Assembly (NCBI RefSeq): GCF_000702445.1
Contig: NZ_JNIF01000004.1
Coordinates: forward strand, 1,302,001-1,366,000
Length of the DNA stretch: 64,000 nucleotides
From: Bryobacter aggregatus MPL3
GTDB taxonomy: Bacteria; Acidobacteriota; Terriglobia; Bryobacterales; Bryobacteraceae
Reading direction: 5' to 3'
Under the pieces are notes generated by a model that saw only the letters and a program-made list of their open reading frames with translations, did not search any database and was not told where the DNA came from. Position 1 is the stretch's first letter; every line of letters begins with the position of its first letter. Positions 9,944-19,717 of the stretch are shown here, one piece after another. The position numbers and the translations under genes are program-made.

Positions 9944-10780
9944 TTACTTCGGCATCCCTGCACGTCTCAGGAAGGCGACAACATCGCTGAGCTCAACTCG
10001 TTCAGCAGCATCGAGTGGCGTCTGTCCCTTTGCGTCTTTCAGAGTCAGATCCGCGCCGAGTGCGACGAGCGCCTCGACCGCTTTCATCTTGCCCATTGCT
10101 GCCGCAACATGAAGCGGCGTTTGATTCTCGTCCCGAGTGCGGGCGTTTACATCTGCACCTTTCGCGACTAGCATCCGGATGACCTCCGCGTTATCACCCA
10201 GCGCTGCATCATGGATCGGCTGCGTACCCGACCGGCTGATGGCGTTGGGCCGCGCGCCGCGCTCCACAAGCGCGCGAACGCTCTCAAGATCGCCCTTCAA
10301 CGCAGCTTCGGCAAGCGGCGTTGTGCCTTCTTTTCCAGGCGCATTCGGATCGACACCCATCTCCAGCAGCATCTTCGTGACATCGGTCTGGCGGCGAGGC
10401 ACAGAATGCTCGAGCGACCAAGGCATCAATTGTGCCGGTCCTTGAGACGGATCCCGGACGAAATTCTGCAGCATGTAGCCGATCATCGCCCGGTCCCGCT
10501 GGTTCGGAATCTGTGCAGCGATCTCGATTGCTGTCCGGCCCTGCCGATCACGTGCCTTAGGATCCGCGCCCGCGTTGATCAAAAGAAACACACAAGCTCG
10601 CTTGTTGGCATCGACTGCGATATGGAGTGGCGGCATCCCGTTTTCGTCCGCCTCGCTCACCGAAGGGTGTTGCGCAAGCAACTGCTTCATACGGTCCACA
10701 TGGCACACACGCGCCGCTTGGTGGAGTTCTCCAGCGTGAGCAAGGGTAAGTGATACCAGCAACAGAAGAACCGTGCGCAT
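9944..10780 (-). CDS. Exported ankyrin-repeat protein
   Basis: 278 residues with a clear signal peptide (MRTVLLLLVSLTLAHA, cleavage after AHA) and then ankyrin repeats to the C-terminus, recognisable as G-x-TPLHxAA...GAD units (PPLHIAVDANKRACVFLLINAGAD, cut here by reading from residue ~49; then TPLAEAALKGD, QPIHDAALGDN, TPLHVAAAMGK and a final TPLDAA). About six repeats can be counted. The protein probably acts in the periplasm as a binding scaffold; no enzymatic domain is present. It lies alone between the receptor and the kinase gene, both separated by non-coding gaps. Ankyrin proteins of this type are common in Acidobacteria; the partner is unknown. Confidence 0.88.
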   Translation of the reverse strand: MRTVLLLLVSLTLAHAGELHQAARVCHVDRMKQLLAQHPSVSEADENGMPPLHIAVDANKRACVFLLINAGADPKARDRQGRTAIEIAAQIPNQRDRAMIGYMLQNFVRDPSQGPAQLMPWSLEHSVPRRQTDVTKMLLEMGVDPNAPGKEGTTPLAEAALKGDLESVRALVERGARPNAISRSGTQPIHDAALGDNAEVIRMLVAKGADVNARTRDENQTPLHVAAAMGKMKAVEALVALGADLTLKDAKGQTPLDAAERVELSDVVAFLRRAGMPK

Positions 10781-10934
10781 GCCGACACCATATCATAGGG
10801 CAGCAGATGCGCGTCCTGCGTCCGCCCAAAGAAACAAGCGCGTTGGCTTGGAAAGCAGAGTGGCCACCCCAAGCACATGGAACACCGAAGACCTCAGCGA
10901 CACCCGAGCAGAATTTACGGCTTCCGCGCCGAGG

Positions 10935-13619
10935 CTAGCGGCCGCCCAGAAGGTCGGCCATGCGGATCTCGCCGGTAGCGGAGTCCAACTGCGTATAGAG
11001 AACCGTTTTGCCGTCCGGGGAGGCGGCGAGAATGCGGGGACCGTTCATGACGTTGCGCACGCCGGGGCCGATCAGACGGGACATTCCCGTGAGCACGTTC
11101 AGTTCGACGAAACCGGGGGATGAGCCGGCGCGAAGGAAAAACAGCGAGTTGCCGCGAAGGTCCCAGCAGCGATACACCAGATCGTTCGTGCCGGGGATGA
11201 GGGTTTCCGCGTCACCGGAGATGTGCCTGCGCCACAAGCCCTGCGCGGAGCGGGGGCGCGCGTAATACAGCCAGCGCGAATCGGCGTCTTCCACGACGTC
11301 GAACATCTCGGACTCGCTGACGCGCACGGCGAGTCCGCCTTCCAAAGGCATTTTCCAGGTCTCGCGCAGACTACCGCGCTCCTCGGCATAATAGATCCAC
11401 TTGCTGTCCCGCGACCAGCCGGGAACCATGCGCTCGGCGGTGTCGTCTGTAAGCTGCCGAATCGGGCCGCCGGTCGAGGGCATGATATACAGATTTGTGA
11501 ACGCCGTGGTCGTTCCGCCGGGCAGCGTTATGGAGCCGCCATCAAAAGCGATCCATTTGCCGTCGGGTGAGAAGCGCGCGCTGCCCACGTGGCCGTTCAG
11601 AGCAGTCAATTGCCTCTCGTTGCCGCCATCCCGATCGACCAGGTAGAGCTGGTATACGCCCGATCGATTGGAGCGATAGAGAATTCGGCCGCCGTCGGCG
11701 GAGAAGTCAGGCTCGCTATCCTCTCCCTCCCGGCCGACCAGTTTGGCGACCTGTTGGGATGCGACGTCGAGCCGCCAGATGTTGTGATCGGCGTAGCTGG
11801 TGGCGAACAGGAGACGCGATCCGGAACGGGCTGCCGCAATGTCGCCGAACTGGCCCTTGGCGACGAGAGAGAGGCGAGTTGGCTCAGAGGATTTGAGGTC
11901 GATGCGCCAGAGGCCCTGCTGATCGACTGCCAAGAGGGTTCCCTTGACCCAGGCGAGCGATTTCGCATCGCTCATCGACTGAACACAGTTTTCCGGACCT
12001 CCGGCCAGATCGCGCTCGCAGATGAGCGTGCTCTGCGGCGAGTTCCGAAGAAAAGCGATCTTCTTCCCGTCGGGAGAAATGGCTGCATGATGGTCCTGGG
12101 ATTCGATGGGAACCGTGAGAATCTGCTTGTGGCCATCGCTCAGAAAAACCCGGACGAGCGGCCGCCCACGCGGGCCGGCGTCGCGCACGACGAGGGACTG
12201 CGAGTCAGGCCACCACTCCAGGCCGCGAAAGCCTTGCGGATCCACGACGCGTCCGACCAATCTCTCGGAGCCGCCCTCTGCGGGGACGATAAAGATCTCA
12301 GCATCGCTGCCGTCGGATGCACGACGCAAATAAGCGATGCGGGCACCGTCGGGGGACCAGGCGGGGCTGAAATCGTCTCTCGGATCCGTCGTAATGCGGC
12401 GTAGATCTTCTGTAGCGACACCGCGGACGTAGATGTCGGGATTGGCGTCCTCGGGTCCGGTCCAGACAAAGGCCATGCGGGCGCCGTCGGGCGAAAAGGA
12501 CGCCTGCGACGCGATTCCGGGATAGCTGGTGATGGCGACGGCGGGTCCCAAGCGCATCGCGCCCGAAGGCCGGAGCCACGTCCAGATCGCGGCTAGCGCG
12601 ACTGTGGCGATCGCGGTCGCGGCGAAGGCCCATTTCGGAATCCGCGAACGCGATGCCCGGGTGATCGCCTCGAGGCGCAATGCCACAGCCGACGCTGAGG
12701 GACGGCGGTCCGGGTCCTTCTCGAGCATCTCGCGAAGAAGGCGCGACAAGTCGCGATGGCCGGAACGCGCATCCTGAGGACGCGGAATCTGAACGCTGCC
12801 ATGGAGGATGGACCGAGTCGTTTCGTGCACCGTAGTCTTACGAAAGGGATGCCTTCCCGCCAGCATCTCCACGAGAACCACCCCCAGTGAAAACACGTCA
12901 CTGGCTCCGGTGAGGGGGCTACCGGCAATCTGTTCCGGCGACATGTAGCCGAGGGTGCCGAGTGGCGCCATCTCCAGATTGACGCCATCGCTCTGATGAC
13001 GAGCCAGACCAAAGTCGAGTAACTTTGCGTAGCCATCGGGCCGGAGCATTGCGTTCTCCGGCTTGATGTCTCCATGGACAATGCCGCGGGCGTGGGCGGC
13101 GGAAAGCCCACGGGCGATCTGCGCGCCCAGCCGGGCCACGAACTCAGGTCTTTGCGGCGTACTGCATAGAGCGCGGAGCGCCTGTCCTTCGATCAGTTCG
13201 GTGACGATCGCCGTGCCTGCTTCAGATTCCAGGATTTCGTAGACGGTCACCAGATGCGGGTGATTTAGGGCGGAAGCGGCTTGGGCCTCGCGAACAAGAC
13301 GCTCGCGGGAGGCGGGCACAAGGCGCGCTTTGTTGCTGAGGAATTTCAGGGCCACGAGGCGGTCGAGTTCCGTGTCGCGAGCCGAGTACACCTCGCCCGT
13401 GCCGCCCCGGCCCAGTAGATCGAGAATCGTGTAACGGCCATACTGACGTCCCGGGACGGGCTCTTCGGTTGGCCTTTCCTCCTCGAGCAGCGCGTAGATT
13501 TGCTCAAGGACATGGGGCGGGAGTCCGGCGGCATCAACAAAGGCAAGACGTTCAGCCGGCGGCAACTCGGCAGAGGTCCGAAAGACTTCCCAGGCGAGTA
13601 CCCAGTCTTCCGCAGTCAA
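10935..13619 (-). CDS. Ser/Thr protein kinase with transmembrane segment and PD40/TolB-type propeller
   Basis: About 894 residues if started at the TTG at 13619, which overlaps the sigma-factor stop (TTGA) and has GGAG eight bases upstream; the frame is open further upstream inside the sigma gene. The kinase domain shows the glycine loop (LLGRGGTGEVY), VALKF lysine, a catalytic loop reading HGDIKPEN (Gly in place of the Arg of HRD) and DFG (LLDFGLARH). A single transmembrane helix (WAFAATAIATVALAAIWTWL) follows, then at least six PD40 repeats (FSPDGARMAFVW, WSPDGARIAYLR, ISPDGKKIAFLR and others) forming a periplasmic beta-propeller sensor. Coupling to an ECF-like sigma factor suggests one signalling unit. 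Family architecture is typical of Solibacter relatives. Confidence 0.9.
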   Translation of the reverse strand: MTAEDWVLAWEVFRTSAELPPAERLAFVDAAGLPPHVLEQIYALLEEERPTEEPVPGRQYGRYTILDLLGRGGTGEVYSARDTELDRLVALKFLSNKARLVPASRERLVREAQAASALNHPHLVTVYEILESEAGTAIVTELIEGQALRALCSTPQRPEFVARLGAQIARGLSAAHARGIVHGDIKPENAMLRPDGYAKLLDFGLARHQSDGVNLEMAPLGTLGYMSPEQIAGSPLTGASDVFSLGVVLVEMLAGRHPFRKTTVHETTRSILHGSVQIPRPQDARSGHRDLSRLLREMLEKDPDRRPSASAVALRLEAITRASRSRIPKWAFAATAIATVALAAIWTWLRPSGAMRLGPAVAITSYPGIASQASFSPDGARMAFVWTGPEDANPDIYVRGVATEDLRRITTDPRDDFSPAWSPDGARIAYLRRASDGSDAEIFIVPAEGGSERLVGRVVDPQGFRGLEWWPDSQSLVVRDAGPRGRPLVRVFLSDGHKQILTVPIESQDHHAAISPDGKKIAFLRNSPQSTLICERDLAGGPENCVQSMSDAKSLAWVKGTLLAVDQQGLWRIDLKSSEPTRLSLVAKGQFGDIAAARSGSRLLFATSYADHNIWRLDVASQQVAKLVGREGEDSEPDFSADGGRILYRSNRSGVYQLYLVDRDGGNERQLTALNGHVGSARFSPDGKWIAFDGGSITLPGGTTTAFTNLYIMPSTGGPIRQLTDDTAERMVPGWSRDSKWIYYAEERGSLRETWKMPLEGGLAVRVSESEMFDVVEDADSRWLYYARPRSAQGLWRRHISGDAETLIPGTNDLVYRCWDLRGNSLFFLRAGSSPGFVELNVLTGMSRLIGPGVRNVMNGPRILAASPDGKTVLYTQLDSATGEIRMADLLGGR

Positions 13620-14197
13620 TCCGGAGTCTCCAACAACTCCTGTTCCAGCCACCGGCGAGCAAAAGACCAATAGGCGCCGACCGACCGCGTGGAACACCCC
13701 AGGTCTCTGGCGATCTCATCGTGAGATCGGCCTTCGAAGACTTTCAGCTCGACAACCGTACGGAGCTTCGGATCAACCTCGCCGAGCCGGGCGAGCAACT
13801 GGTCCACGAATTGGAGACTTTCCTGGTTTGGGCTGGAAGACGGAAAGCCGGATAGGTCGGCGTCTGTGTCTCTGCTAACCCTTCTCTTGAGGGGGCGGCT
13901 GTGCAGGATGAGTAGACGCGTCATCAGGAATCCAGCGAGGCGGAGAAAGGCCTGACACTGCTCCTCCCCTTCCAGTGAGTGATCGAGAGCGTTGTTCTTC
14001 AGCAACTCGAGGTACAACTCGTTGACCAGAAGCGTTGGCTGCCAGGAGTGCGCCCCTCGCTCGCGGCTCATTCGAACTGCGGCGAGACGGCGCAATTCGG
14101 GATACAGCACATTGAAAAACTCGTCGGCAATACCCTTGCGACCGCTTTGCCACTCGCGGAGCAGGTCACCCACCTGCGCTGAAGATGCATGAGGCAT
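13616..14197 (-). CDS. ECF-like sigma-70 family factor
   Basis: 193 residues. Region 2 is seen in the first half (ADEFFNVLYPELRRLAAVRM, with the hallmark PTLLVNELYLELLK), and region 4 in the second (VVELKVFEGRSHDEIARDLGCSTRSVGAYWSFARRWL), an HTH typical of the ECF-like group found with kinases in Acidobacteria and Planctomycetes. It would direct RNA polymerase to specific promoters. The kinase gene immediately follows with overlapping stop and start, so the two are translationally coupled and the kinase may control the factor. No anti-sigma factor is adjacent. Diverges from the dockerin protein gene. Confidence 0.85.
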   Translation of the reverse strand: MPHASSAQVGDLLREWQSGRKGIADEFFNVLYPELRRLAAVRMSRERGAHSWQPTLLVNELYLELLKNNALDHSLEGEEQCQAFLRLAGFLMTRLLILHSRPLKRRVSRDTDADLSGFPSSSPNQESLQFVDQLLARLGEVDPKLRTVVELKVFEGRSHDEIARDLGCSTRSVGAYWSFARRWLEQELLETPD

Positions 14198-14299
14198 GTA
14201 GGCTCAATTTGAAAAATTTTACTACATGGCTTCCGGTTTTGTCCGTCTGCTCGCACTTATTCAGTAAGGGAAGCAATCCCCAGTTGACGGAGGTCCTCA

Positions 14300-17200
14300 A
14301 TGGCGCGATGGCAGCAGCTTGGTCTACTCATCTTCTTTGCATGTCTCTTTTCGGGAAGTCTTCGGGCACAGTGCCTGATCTTTCAGAGTTGCTACGGGAC
14401 GTGGCAGCAGTTTGACAACAAAGTGGTTAATGACTACTTTACGGCGCATCAACTGTCGCCGGCGGACCGCGCCCTGTTCGTCACCTACGCCCGTGAGGAC
14501 CTGAGGAACGACCTCCGTGCGTTTGCCTGGGGCGAGTTGCTGGGAATCATCCGGACTCCGGCCGAACAACGGACGTCCCTGGAGAACGATGTCGTAAGCG
14601 CATTCGGGGCGCGGATCAAGGCGTTTGAAGTAGACGCCGCACAGGAGGCAGTGGATCACAAGAACGCGCTCATCAAGGACATGTGCCGCTGGAAGCCCGA
14701 TCCGGACATCGCCAAGGCGTACAACTTTACCTACGATGGGAGTTACTGGTGTAGCCAGAACGACCGGCACGCTTTGTTCCTGGGGATGGTCCCGCCCGTT
14801 TTTCCTTCAAAAGACTACTTCCGGTCATACGGACAGAAGAAGATCTACTTCGAACCGCTTAAGACCAACTACCTCGGAGGAGTCGCGGCATTTCGCGACA
14901 TTTCGACAGGAAGCAAGCTGATTCTCGCGTTCGGCTCCATCGCTATGATCGGGCTCGTATCGCTGGCGATGGTTCTGAAGGTTTCAGCTATCGCGAAAGT
15001 GGTGTTTCCGAATTCCGGATTCTCAATGATGAGCGGAATCAGCCTTGCGGTGACGCTAGCGCTGATGGTGCTGATCATCGTGGTCGCCGTCGTCCTGATG
15101 TATGAGGGTCAGGCTCAGTTGGATGCGCTGGGGCAGTTGGACCAGGACCAGGCCGCCATACGGAACAGCGCCGTTAATTTGGACGCGATGACGAAGGATT
15201 CGAAAGGAATGGCCCGGATGACCGCGGCGTATACGATGATGGCGCTTCCGGACCTGTACAGCCAGAGCAGTTATCCGACTCCCACGCCGCTCCCGGCCCG
15301 GTCGAACATCGACCCTGTATTCGTATTGTTCGACTGGGCGCTACACACACAGACCGTCACCGACAAGCTGAGTTATCGAAACTGGGACAACATCCCAGTC
15401 GACGCGCAGATGTACGGCGGATGGTTTATGCAGAAGATCACGTTTGGTCCTTCAACAGTAGACAGTTTCGGCCTGAAAATGCAGTATCTATGGAACGGGA
15501 AGAAGTACACGCTCGACCGGTCGGCGGATCTCCTGGTAGTCACCAAGAACGATCCGGCTCCATCGGATACGGACTGCCCTGCCGGGCCAAGCGGAGTCAG
15601 CGATGCGACCTACCTCAGCCAGTGTAAGACCTTCGTCGCCAAATCCGTGATGATGGATCTTCCCACCGGACAGCGAGAGGTGTCGTTGGCGCAGGCTCCG
15701 GCCTTCGTGTCGCAGTTGGGAGGCGCGTTCTCGATCGGGCAGGGCAAGCAAACGCTGCAGGTTGAGGCGGTCGGGTTGCCGCTGCCGTCAATTACGATCG
15801 ACTCTCCGCTGCCCCCTGGAGTGACGTTCGAGAACAGCAGTGTGGCGGGCGCCGGCAAGGCGCGATTCCAATACGATGGAACATCTGGAACGGCTGTATT
15901 TGCGGACATCCCGATTCGGGCCGCGCATGACGGAGGAAGTACGACTGCGACCTATAAGATGATCATCGCAACGCAAGTCAAGATCGTGCCGCCGACCCCG
16001 CCGACCGTCACCTACGGTGTGCCGGCCTCGTTTACGATCCAAAGCACCGGCTCTCCGCGACCAACGTTCAGCGTGATCAATTCCGGGAATCCCGATCTCA
16101 CGGTCCGGCCTCTATGTCAGATGTCGTTGGTCAACAACGGCGACGGAACAGCAACCGTCACCGGAATTCCGCAATTGCAGTTCACTTCGGGCTGCGCAGC
16201 GAACATCAAGGCGGACAACGGCTTGTCGAGCGACAGCGCATACGTGAGCTATTCGGCCATTTTTCCTCCCCAGCCGAACTTCCTCGACAATACAGTCGAC
16301 TTCATTGTCGGCCAGCCGAACTCGATCGTGCTCAAGACGAGCCCGGCGGCATCGGCGGTGCCGGTGGTGATTCAATACCCACCTCTCAGTGTGATGCCAG
16401 GCTATGCGAACCGGCCGCCCTCCTGGCTGCAACTGGTGAATCATGGCAATGGCACCGCAACTCTGAGCGGCACGCCGCCGGCAGATTCTCCCGAGTTCTT
16501 CAACGTGGAGGTCCAAGTCTTCACTGAGGGCCTAACCTACACCGGCTACAAGGAAGAGAATCTGCTGCGAATGCACGTGGTCAAGTATCCGCAGGTCAGC
16601 AGCCCGATGTACGGGTTTTGGGGCACGCAGTACTACACCGACTACAACGGCACGTTGACTCTGCCGGGCACAGTGAGCGTCTTGGGCGCTTCCCTGCCCC
16701 CGGGCTTCAATCTGTTCTCTACCGGCACGAATCAATTCCGCCTCAACGGACGGGGCAGCAACGGCGGAGAGACCGGAGTTTTCCTCAGGGCTTCGAACGG
16801 CAATAGCACCGGGACCGACGACAGATGGTTCCGAATCATCGTCACTGAGAACCCCACGCTCCGGATTCCGTTCAACATCAACTTCTATATCGGCCAGACA
16901 AAGACGCTGCCAATCCTGACTTCGGGATATCCGATGCAGCCCCTGGAGGGAATCCCGAATCCTCCGGGCCCGATGCAGCTCAGTCTAGTGGGCGTGCTGC
17001 CGCCGGGACTCTCGTTGGTCCAGACCGATCCGGATACCGGACAACCCACATACGGAAAAGCTCTGCTGACCGGCAAGCCGACGACGGTGGGCAGCACCAC
17101 GCTGGTGTTCTACGCCGAGAACGGCATACAGCCGCGGGACGTTCATTCTCTGACCGTGCGCGTGACGATCCCCGGCGATGTAAACGGGGACGGGAAGGTG

Positions 17201-17359
17201 AGCTGCGATGACGTGAATTTCATTACGGCACGGTACGGGATCCGCCGCGGCCAGGAAGGCTACGACTACAATGCCGACTACAACATGGACGGCGTGATTG
17301 ACGTTCGCGACACAGCGCAGGTAACGCCATATCTGCCGGCCGGCACGAGATGCCAGTAG
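14300..17359 (+). CDS. Large exported Ig-like repeat protein with C-terminal dockerin
   Basis: 1019 residues, ATG preceded by GGAGG. Signal peptide MARWQQLGLLIFFACLFSGSLRA is followed by a Cys-containing N-terminal domain, then two hydrophobic segments around residues 210-270. The second half is made of putative-Ig (He_PIG-like) modules, with repeated phrases such as LVNHGNGTATLSGTPP and LPPGLSLVQ...GKALLTGKPT. It ends in a dockerin type I pair of calcium loops (DVNGDGKVSCDD and DYNMDGVIDVRD). This predicts a surface or secreted protein that may dock onto a cohesin partner; no cohesin is visible in the window. The PEP-CTERM gene follows after 30 bases, so both are probably expressed together. 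Confidence 0.85.
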   Translation: MARWQQLGLLIFFACLFSGSLRAQCLIFQSCYGTWQQFDNKVVNDYFTAHQLSPADRALFVTYAREDLRNDLRAFAWGELLGIIRTPAEQRTSLENDVVSAFGARIKAFEVDAAQEAVDHKNALIKDMCRWKPDPDIAKAYNFTYDGSYWCSQNDRHALFLGMVPPVFPSKDYFRSYGQKKIYFEPLKTNYLGGVAAFRDISTGSKLILAFGSIAMIGLVSLAMVLKVSAIAKVVFPNSGFSMMSGISLAVTLALMVLIIVVAVVLMYEGQAQLDALGQLDQDQAAIRNSAVNLDAMTKDSKGMARMTAAYTMMALPDLYSQSSYPTPTPLPARSNIDPVFVLFDWALHTQTVTDKLSYRNWDNIPVDAQMYGGWFMQKITFGPSTVDSFGLKMQYLWNGKKYTLDRSADLLVVTKNDPAPSDTDCPAGPSGVSDATYLSQCKTFVAKSVMMDLPTGQREVSLAQAPAFVSQLGGAFSIGQGKQTLQVEAVGLPLPSITIDSPLPPGVTFENSSVAGAGKARFQYDGTSGTAVFADIPIRAAHDGGSTTATYKMIIATQVKIVPPTPPTVTYGVPASFTIQSTGSPRPTFSVINSGNPDLTVRPLCQMSLVNNGDGTATVTGIPQLQFTSGCAANIKADNGLSSDSAYVSYSAIFPPQPNFLDNTVDFIVGQPNSIVLKTSPAASAVPVVIQYPPLSVMPGYANRPPSWLQLVNHGNGTATLSGTPPADSPEFFNVEVQVFTEGLTYTGYKEENLLRMHVVKYPQVSSPMYGFWGTQYYTDYNGTLTLPGTVSVLGASLPPGFNLFSTGTNQFRLNGRGSNGGETGVFLRASNGNSTGTDDRWFRIIVTENPTLRIPFNINFYIGQTKTLPILTSGYPMQPLEGIPNPPGPMQLSLVGVLPPGLSLVQTDPDTGQPTYGKALLTGKPTTVGSTTLVFYAENGIQPRDVHSLTVRVTIPGDVNGDGKVSCDDVNFITARYGIRRGQEGYDYNADYNMDGVIDVRDTAQVTPYLPAGTRCQ

Positions 17360-17389
17360 CTTTGATTCAGACAACAACAAGGAATTGAC

Positions 17390-17944
17390 ATGAAGACACT
17401 CTTCCAGCTTGCTTTTGCGGCCGCACTCCTGACGGGGGGCGCCCAGGCTGCGACGATTTACATAAGTCCGGTACCGGCGGGGATCAACCCCGGTGATTCG
17501 TTCGACATTTATCTCGGCGTTGTGTTCGATAAGAGCGCCGATCCTGCCGAACAGATTATGGATTTCAACTTCGACATTTCATTCTCCGCCGGACTCACAG
17601 CCGGAAGCCCAGTGGAACTCGGCTACTTCCGCGACAACGGCGTATTCTTCTATGTCAGCCAGGGACCGGACTGGATCACCGTCAGCGACTTGCTTTCGGG
17701 TGGCGATTCGCTGATGACCGATGACATGCTGTTCAAAATTCCGTTCCAATACATTTCCTCAACAGAGGGCCCGCTGTTTGTGACGATCAACGAAGAGTTC
17801 ACGTTCCTGGATGGTCCGGACTTCGTGCCATTGTCCTATACGGTGTCCTCGACGACCGCCCCAACCCCGGAACCGGCGACCTTTGCTCTCGCGGGCACAG
17901 CGCTGGCTGTGCTGGGATGGAATCGAATCGCGCGGAGGCGGTAG
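17390..17944 (+). CDS. PEP-CTERM sorting-signal protein
   Basis: 184 residues, preceded by AAGGAA. Signal peptide MKTLFQLAFAAALLTGGAQA, a beta-rich cohesin-like middle (PVPAGINPGDSFDIYLGVVFD), and a C-terminal PEP-CTERM tripartite signal: TPEPATFALAG, a hydrophobic helix, then RRR. Such proteins are exported and processed by an exosortase, often linked to exopolysaccharide. The N-terminal phrase resembles cohesin domains, notable because the gene just upstream ends in a dockerin; this cohesin reading is tentative. The ABC transporter gene follows one base after the stop. Confidence 0.85.
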   Translation: MKTLFQLAFAAALLTGGAQAATIYISPVPAGINPGDSFDIYLGVVFDKSADPAEQIMDFNFDISFSAGLTAGSPVELGYFRDNGVFFYVSQGPDWITVSDLLSGGDSLMTDDMLFKIPFQYISSTEGPLFVTINEEFTFLDGPDFVPLSYTVSSTTAPTPEPATFALAGTALAVLGWNRIARRR

Positions 17945-17945
17945 A

Positions 17946-18893
17946 GTGAGCCGGACTGAAGACGCGATCCAAGTGGCCGGAGTGACGAAGGCGTACCGGT
18001 CGTTCTTCCGGCGCAACCCGATCCGGGCGCTGAACCAAGTCGATTTGAAGGTGCGGCGCGGAGCTGCATTCGGACTTGCAGGGCCCAACGGAGCGGGAAA
18101 AACCACACTCATGAAGATCATGATCGGCGCGGTACGGCCGAGTTCCGGAAGCGTGGAACTATTCGGATGGCTGGCCCGAAGCGCCGGCGCCGCCCGCCTC
18201 GTGGGCTACCTTCCAGAGACCTGCGCTTTCCCGCCATACCTCACTGCGCGCCAACTGCTCCAATTCCACGGCAGACTGATGGGCCTGGGCGGACGCCTAA
18301 TCGCAAATCGCGCAGCCGAACTGTTGGATCGAGTCGGGCTCGCCGATTGGGCCGATGTACCTCTGGCGAAGTATTCGAAAGGCATGGTGCAGCGGGCGGG
18401 AATCGCACAGGCGATGCTGCATGAGCCAGAGTTGCTGATCCTGGATGAGCCGACGGACGGTCTCGACCCTGCCGCGCGAGTTCTGGTTCTTGACCTTCTG
18501 CGTACTCTGAACCGGTCCGGAGTCACGCTTTTCATTAACTCGCACCTGCTCGATGAATTGCAGTCCCTGTGCGACGAGGTCGCGATTCTGAATCATGGTG
18601 AGATCGTGAAGCGGGAATGCCTCGCCTCCGCAGCTCAGGCCGGGTACGTGCTGACGCTGAGCGCCGTGCCAGCCAATGTGCTGCTTGCTCTTGCTCTTCG
18701 ATCACAGCCGGTGTGCGATGGCGACAGCGGGGCGGTGCGGCTGCATTTCACTTCGCGGGTGGACCTGGATTGGGCGATCGAGACAGTTCAAAACGAAGGT
18801 GAAGGGCAGATCGAATCTCTAGCGCCGGCAGGAAGATCGTTGACGGAAATGTTCCTGTCCGCAACAGCCGCGAAGCAGGGGGTTCGTTCATGA
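17946..18893 (+). CDS. ABC transporter ATP-binding protein
   Basis: 315 residues from a GTG one base after the PEP-CTERM stop; the open frame further upstream lies inside that gene and looks non-coding. Walker A GPNGAGKTT is at residues 46-54, a signature-like YSKGMVQRAG, Walker B with LLILDEPTDGLDP, and the H-loop in INSHLLDE. This is the DRA/CcmA-like group that powers two-component exporters. Its start overlaps nothing, but its stop overlaps the permease start (ATGA), so the pair is translationally coupled. The substrate is unknown; position after two surface proteins hints at envelope export, which is only inference. Confidence 0.92.
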   Translation: MSRTEDAIQVAGVTKAYRSFFRRNPIRALNQVDLKVRRGAAFGLAGPNGAGKTTLMKIMIGAVRPSSGSVELFGWLARSAGAARLVGYLPETCAFPPYLTARQLLQFHGRLMGLGGRLIANRAAELLDRVGLADWADVPLAKYSKGMVQRAGIAQAMLHEPELLILDEPTDGLDPAARVLVLDLLRTLNRSGVTLFINSHLLDELQSLCDEVAILNHGEIVKRECLASAAQAGYVLTLSAVPANVLLALALRSQPVCDGDSGAVRLHFTSRVDLDWAIETVQNEGEGQIESLAPAGRSLTEMFLSATAAKQGVRS

Positions 18894-19717
18894 CCAGCCA
18901 GATGTTTGCATTGGTGGTGGATACGATTCAGGAGGCTCGCGCCCGAAAGGTGATTGCGGCGCTGCTGCTGAACGGAACTCTATCGATCGCGGCCTTGTTT
19001 TGGATTCTCCGGACCTACCCTCTCTCGGGACCGACCTCAATGGTCACCTTGATGAGTCACACGGACTATCGATATCTGAACGCGCAATGGGTAGCGCGGG
19101 GTATTTTCGGGAATGCATCGCTGATCGTGTATTCGGTGCAGCTGCTTCTCTGCCTGATGACAACGATGAGCCTGGTGCCCAGCCTGCTCGATCCTGCTCG
19201 CAACGCGTGGATCGTGTCTCATCCGCTGTCGCGCGCTAGCATCCTGTTGGGCCGCTTCCTAGGGTGCATGGTGCTCGCGGCCGGCAGTTTTGTCTATACG
19301 TTCCTGGGAGCCTGGCTAGTGACCGGGCTGAAGGTGAACCTGTGGCACTGGCCCTTCTTCTTTGGAATCCTGACCACCCTGTTGCTCTATTGTTCGCTGT
19401 TTGCGGCCATGCTGTCGCTTCACCTGCTGTCTACATCGCCCACCCTGATGGCGAGTGGCACAATGGCAATCGGGATGTTCAACATCGCGGCTTCCAGACC
19501 GAACGAGTTGCACGGAATCACGGGCGGCGGATGGCTATACCACTCGATGCTGTTTGTGTCAGGTCTACTCCCAAAGGCAGCGGAGACGGCGCACCTAACA
19601 AACGAGTATGTCCAGACCGGCTCATTTGTAAGCGGGTCGCCTCTCTGGACATCCGGGCTGTTCGGCGCCGCTTGCCTGGCGCTGGCGGCGTGGCGGTTCT
19701 CCCGCAAAGATCTGTAG
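18890..19717 (+). CDS. ABC-2 type membrane permease
   Basis: 275 residues with about six hydrophobic segments (for example VIAALLLNGTLSIAALFWIL near the N-terminus and a final LFGAACLALAAWRF), typical of the ABC-2 permease fold that pairs with the preceding ATPase. The two genes overlap by four bases. It would form the membrane channel of a homodimeric exporter. After it there is a ~210-bp gap (19718-19925) in which I see no gene. Confidence 0.82.
   Translation: MTSQMFALVVDTIQEARARKVIAALLLNGTLSIAALFWILRTYPLSGPTSMVTLMSHTDYRYLNAQWVARGIFGNASLIVYSVQLLLCLMTTMSLVPSLLDPARNAWIVSHPLSRASILLGRFLGCMVLAAGSFVYTFLGAWLVTGLKVNLWHWPFFFGILTTLLLYCSLFAAMLSLHLLSTSPTLMASGTMAIGMFNIAASRPNELHGITGGGWLYHSMLFVSGLLPKAAETAHLTNEYVQTGSFVSGSPLWTSGLFGAACLALAAWRFSRKDL

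Noticed and set aside
11589-12404. 271-codon plus-strand frame inside the kinase gene
   Set aside because: Antisense to clear PD40 repeats; no motif of its own.
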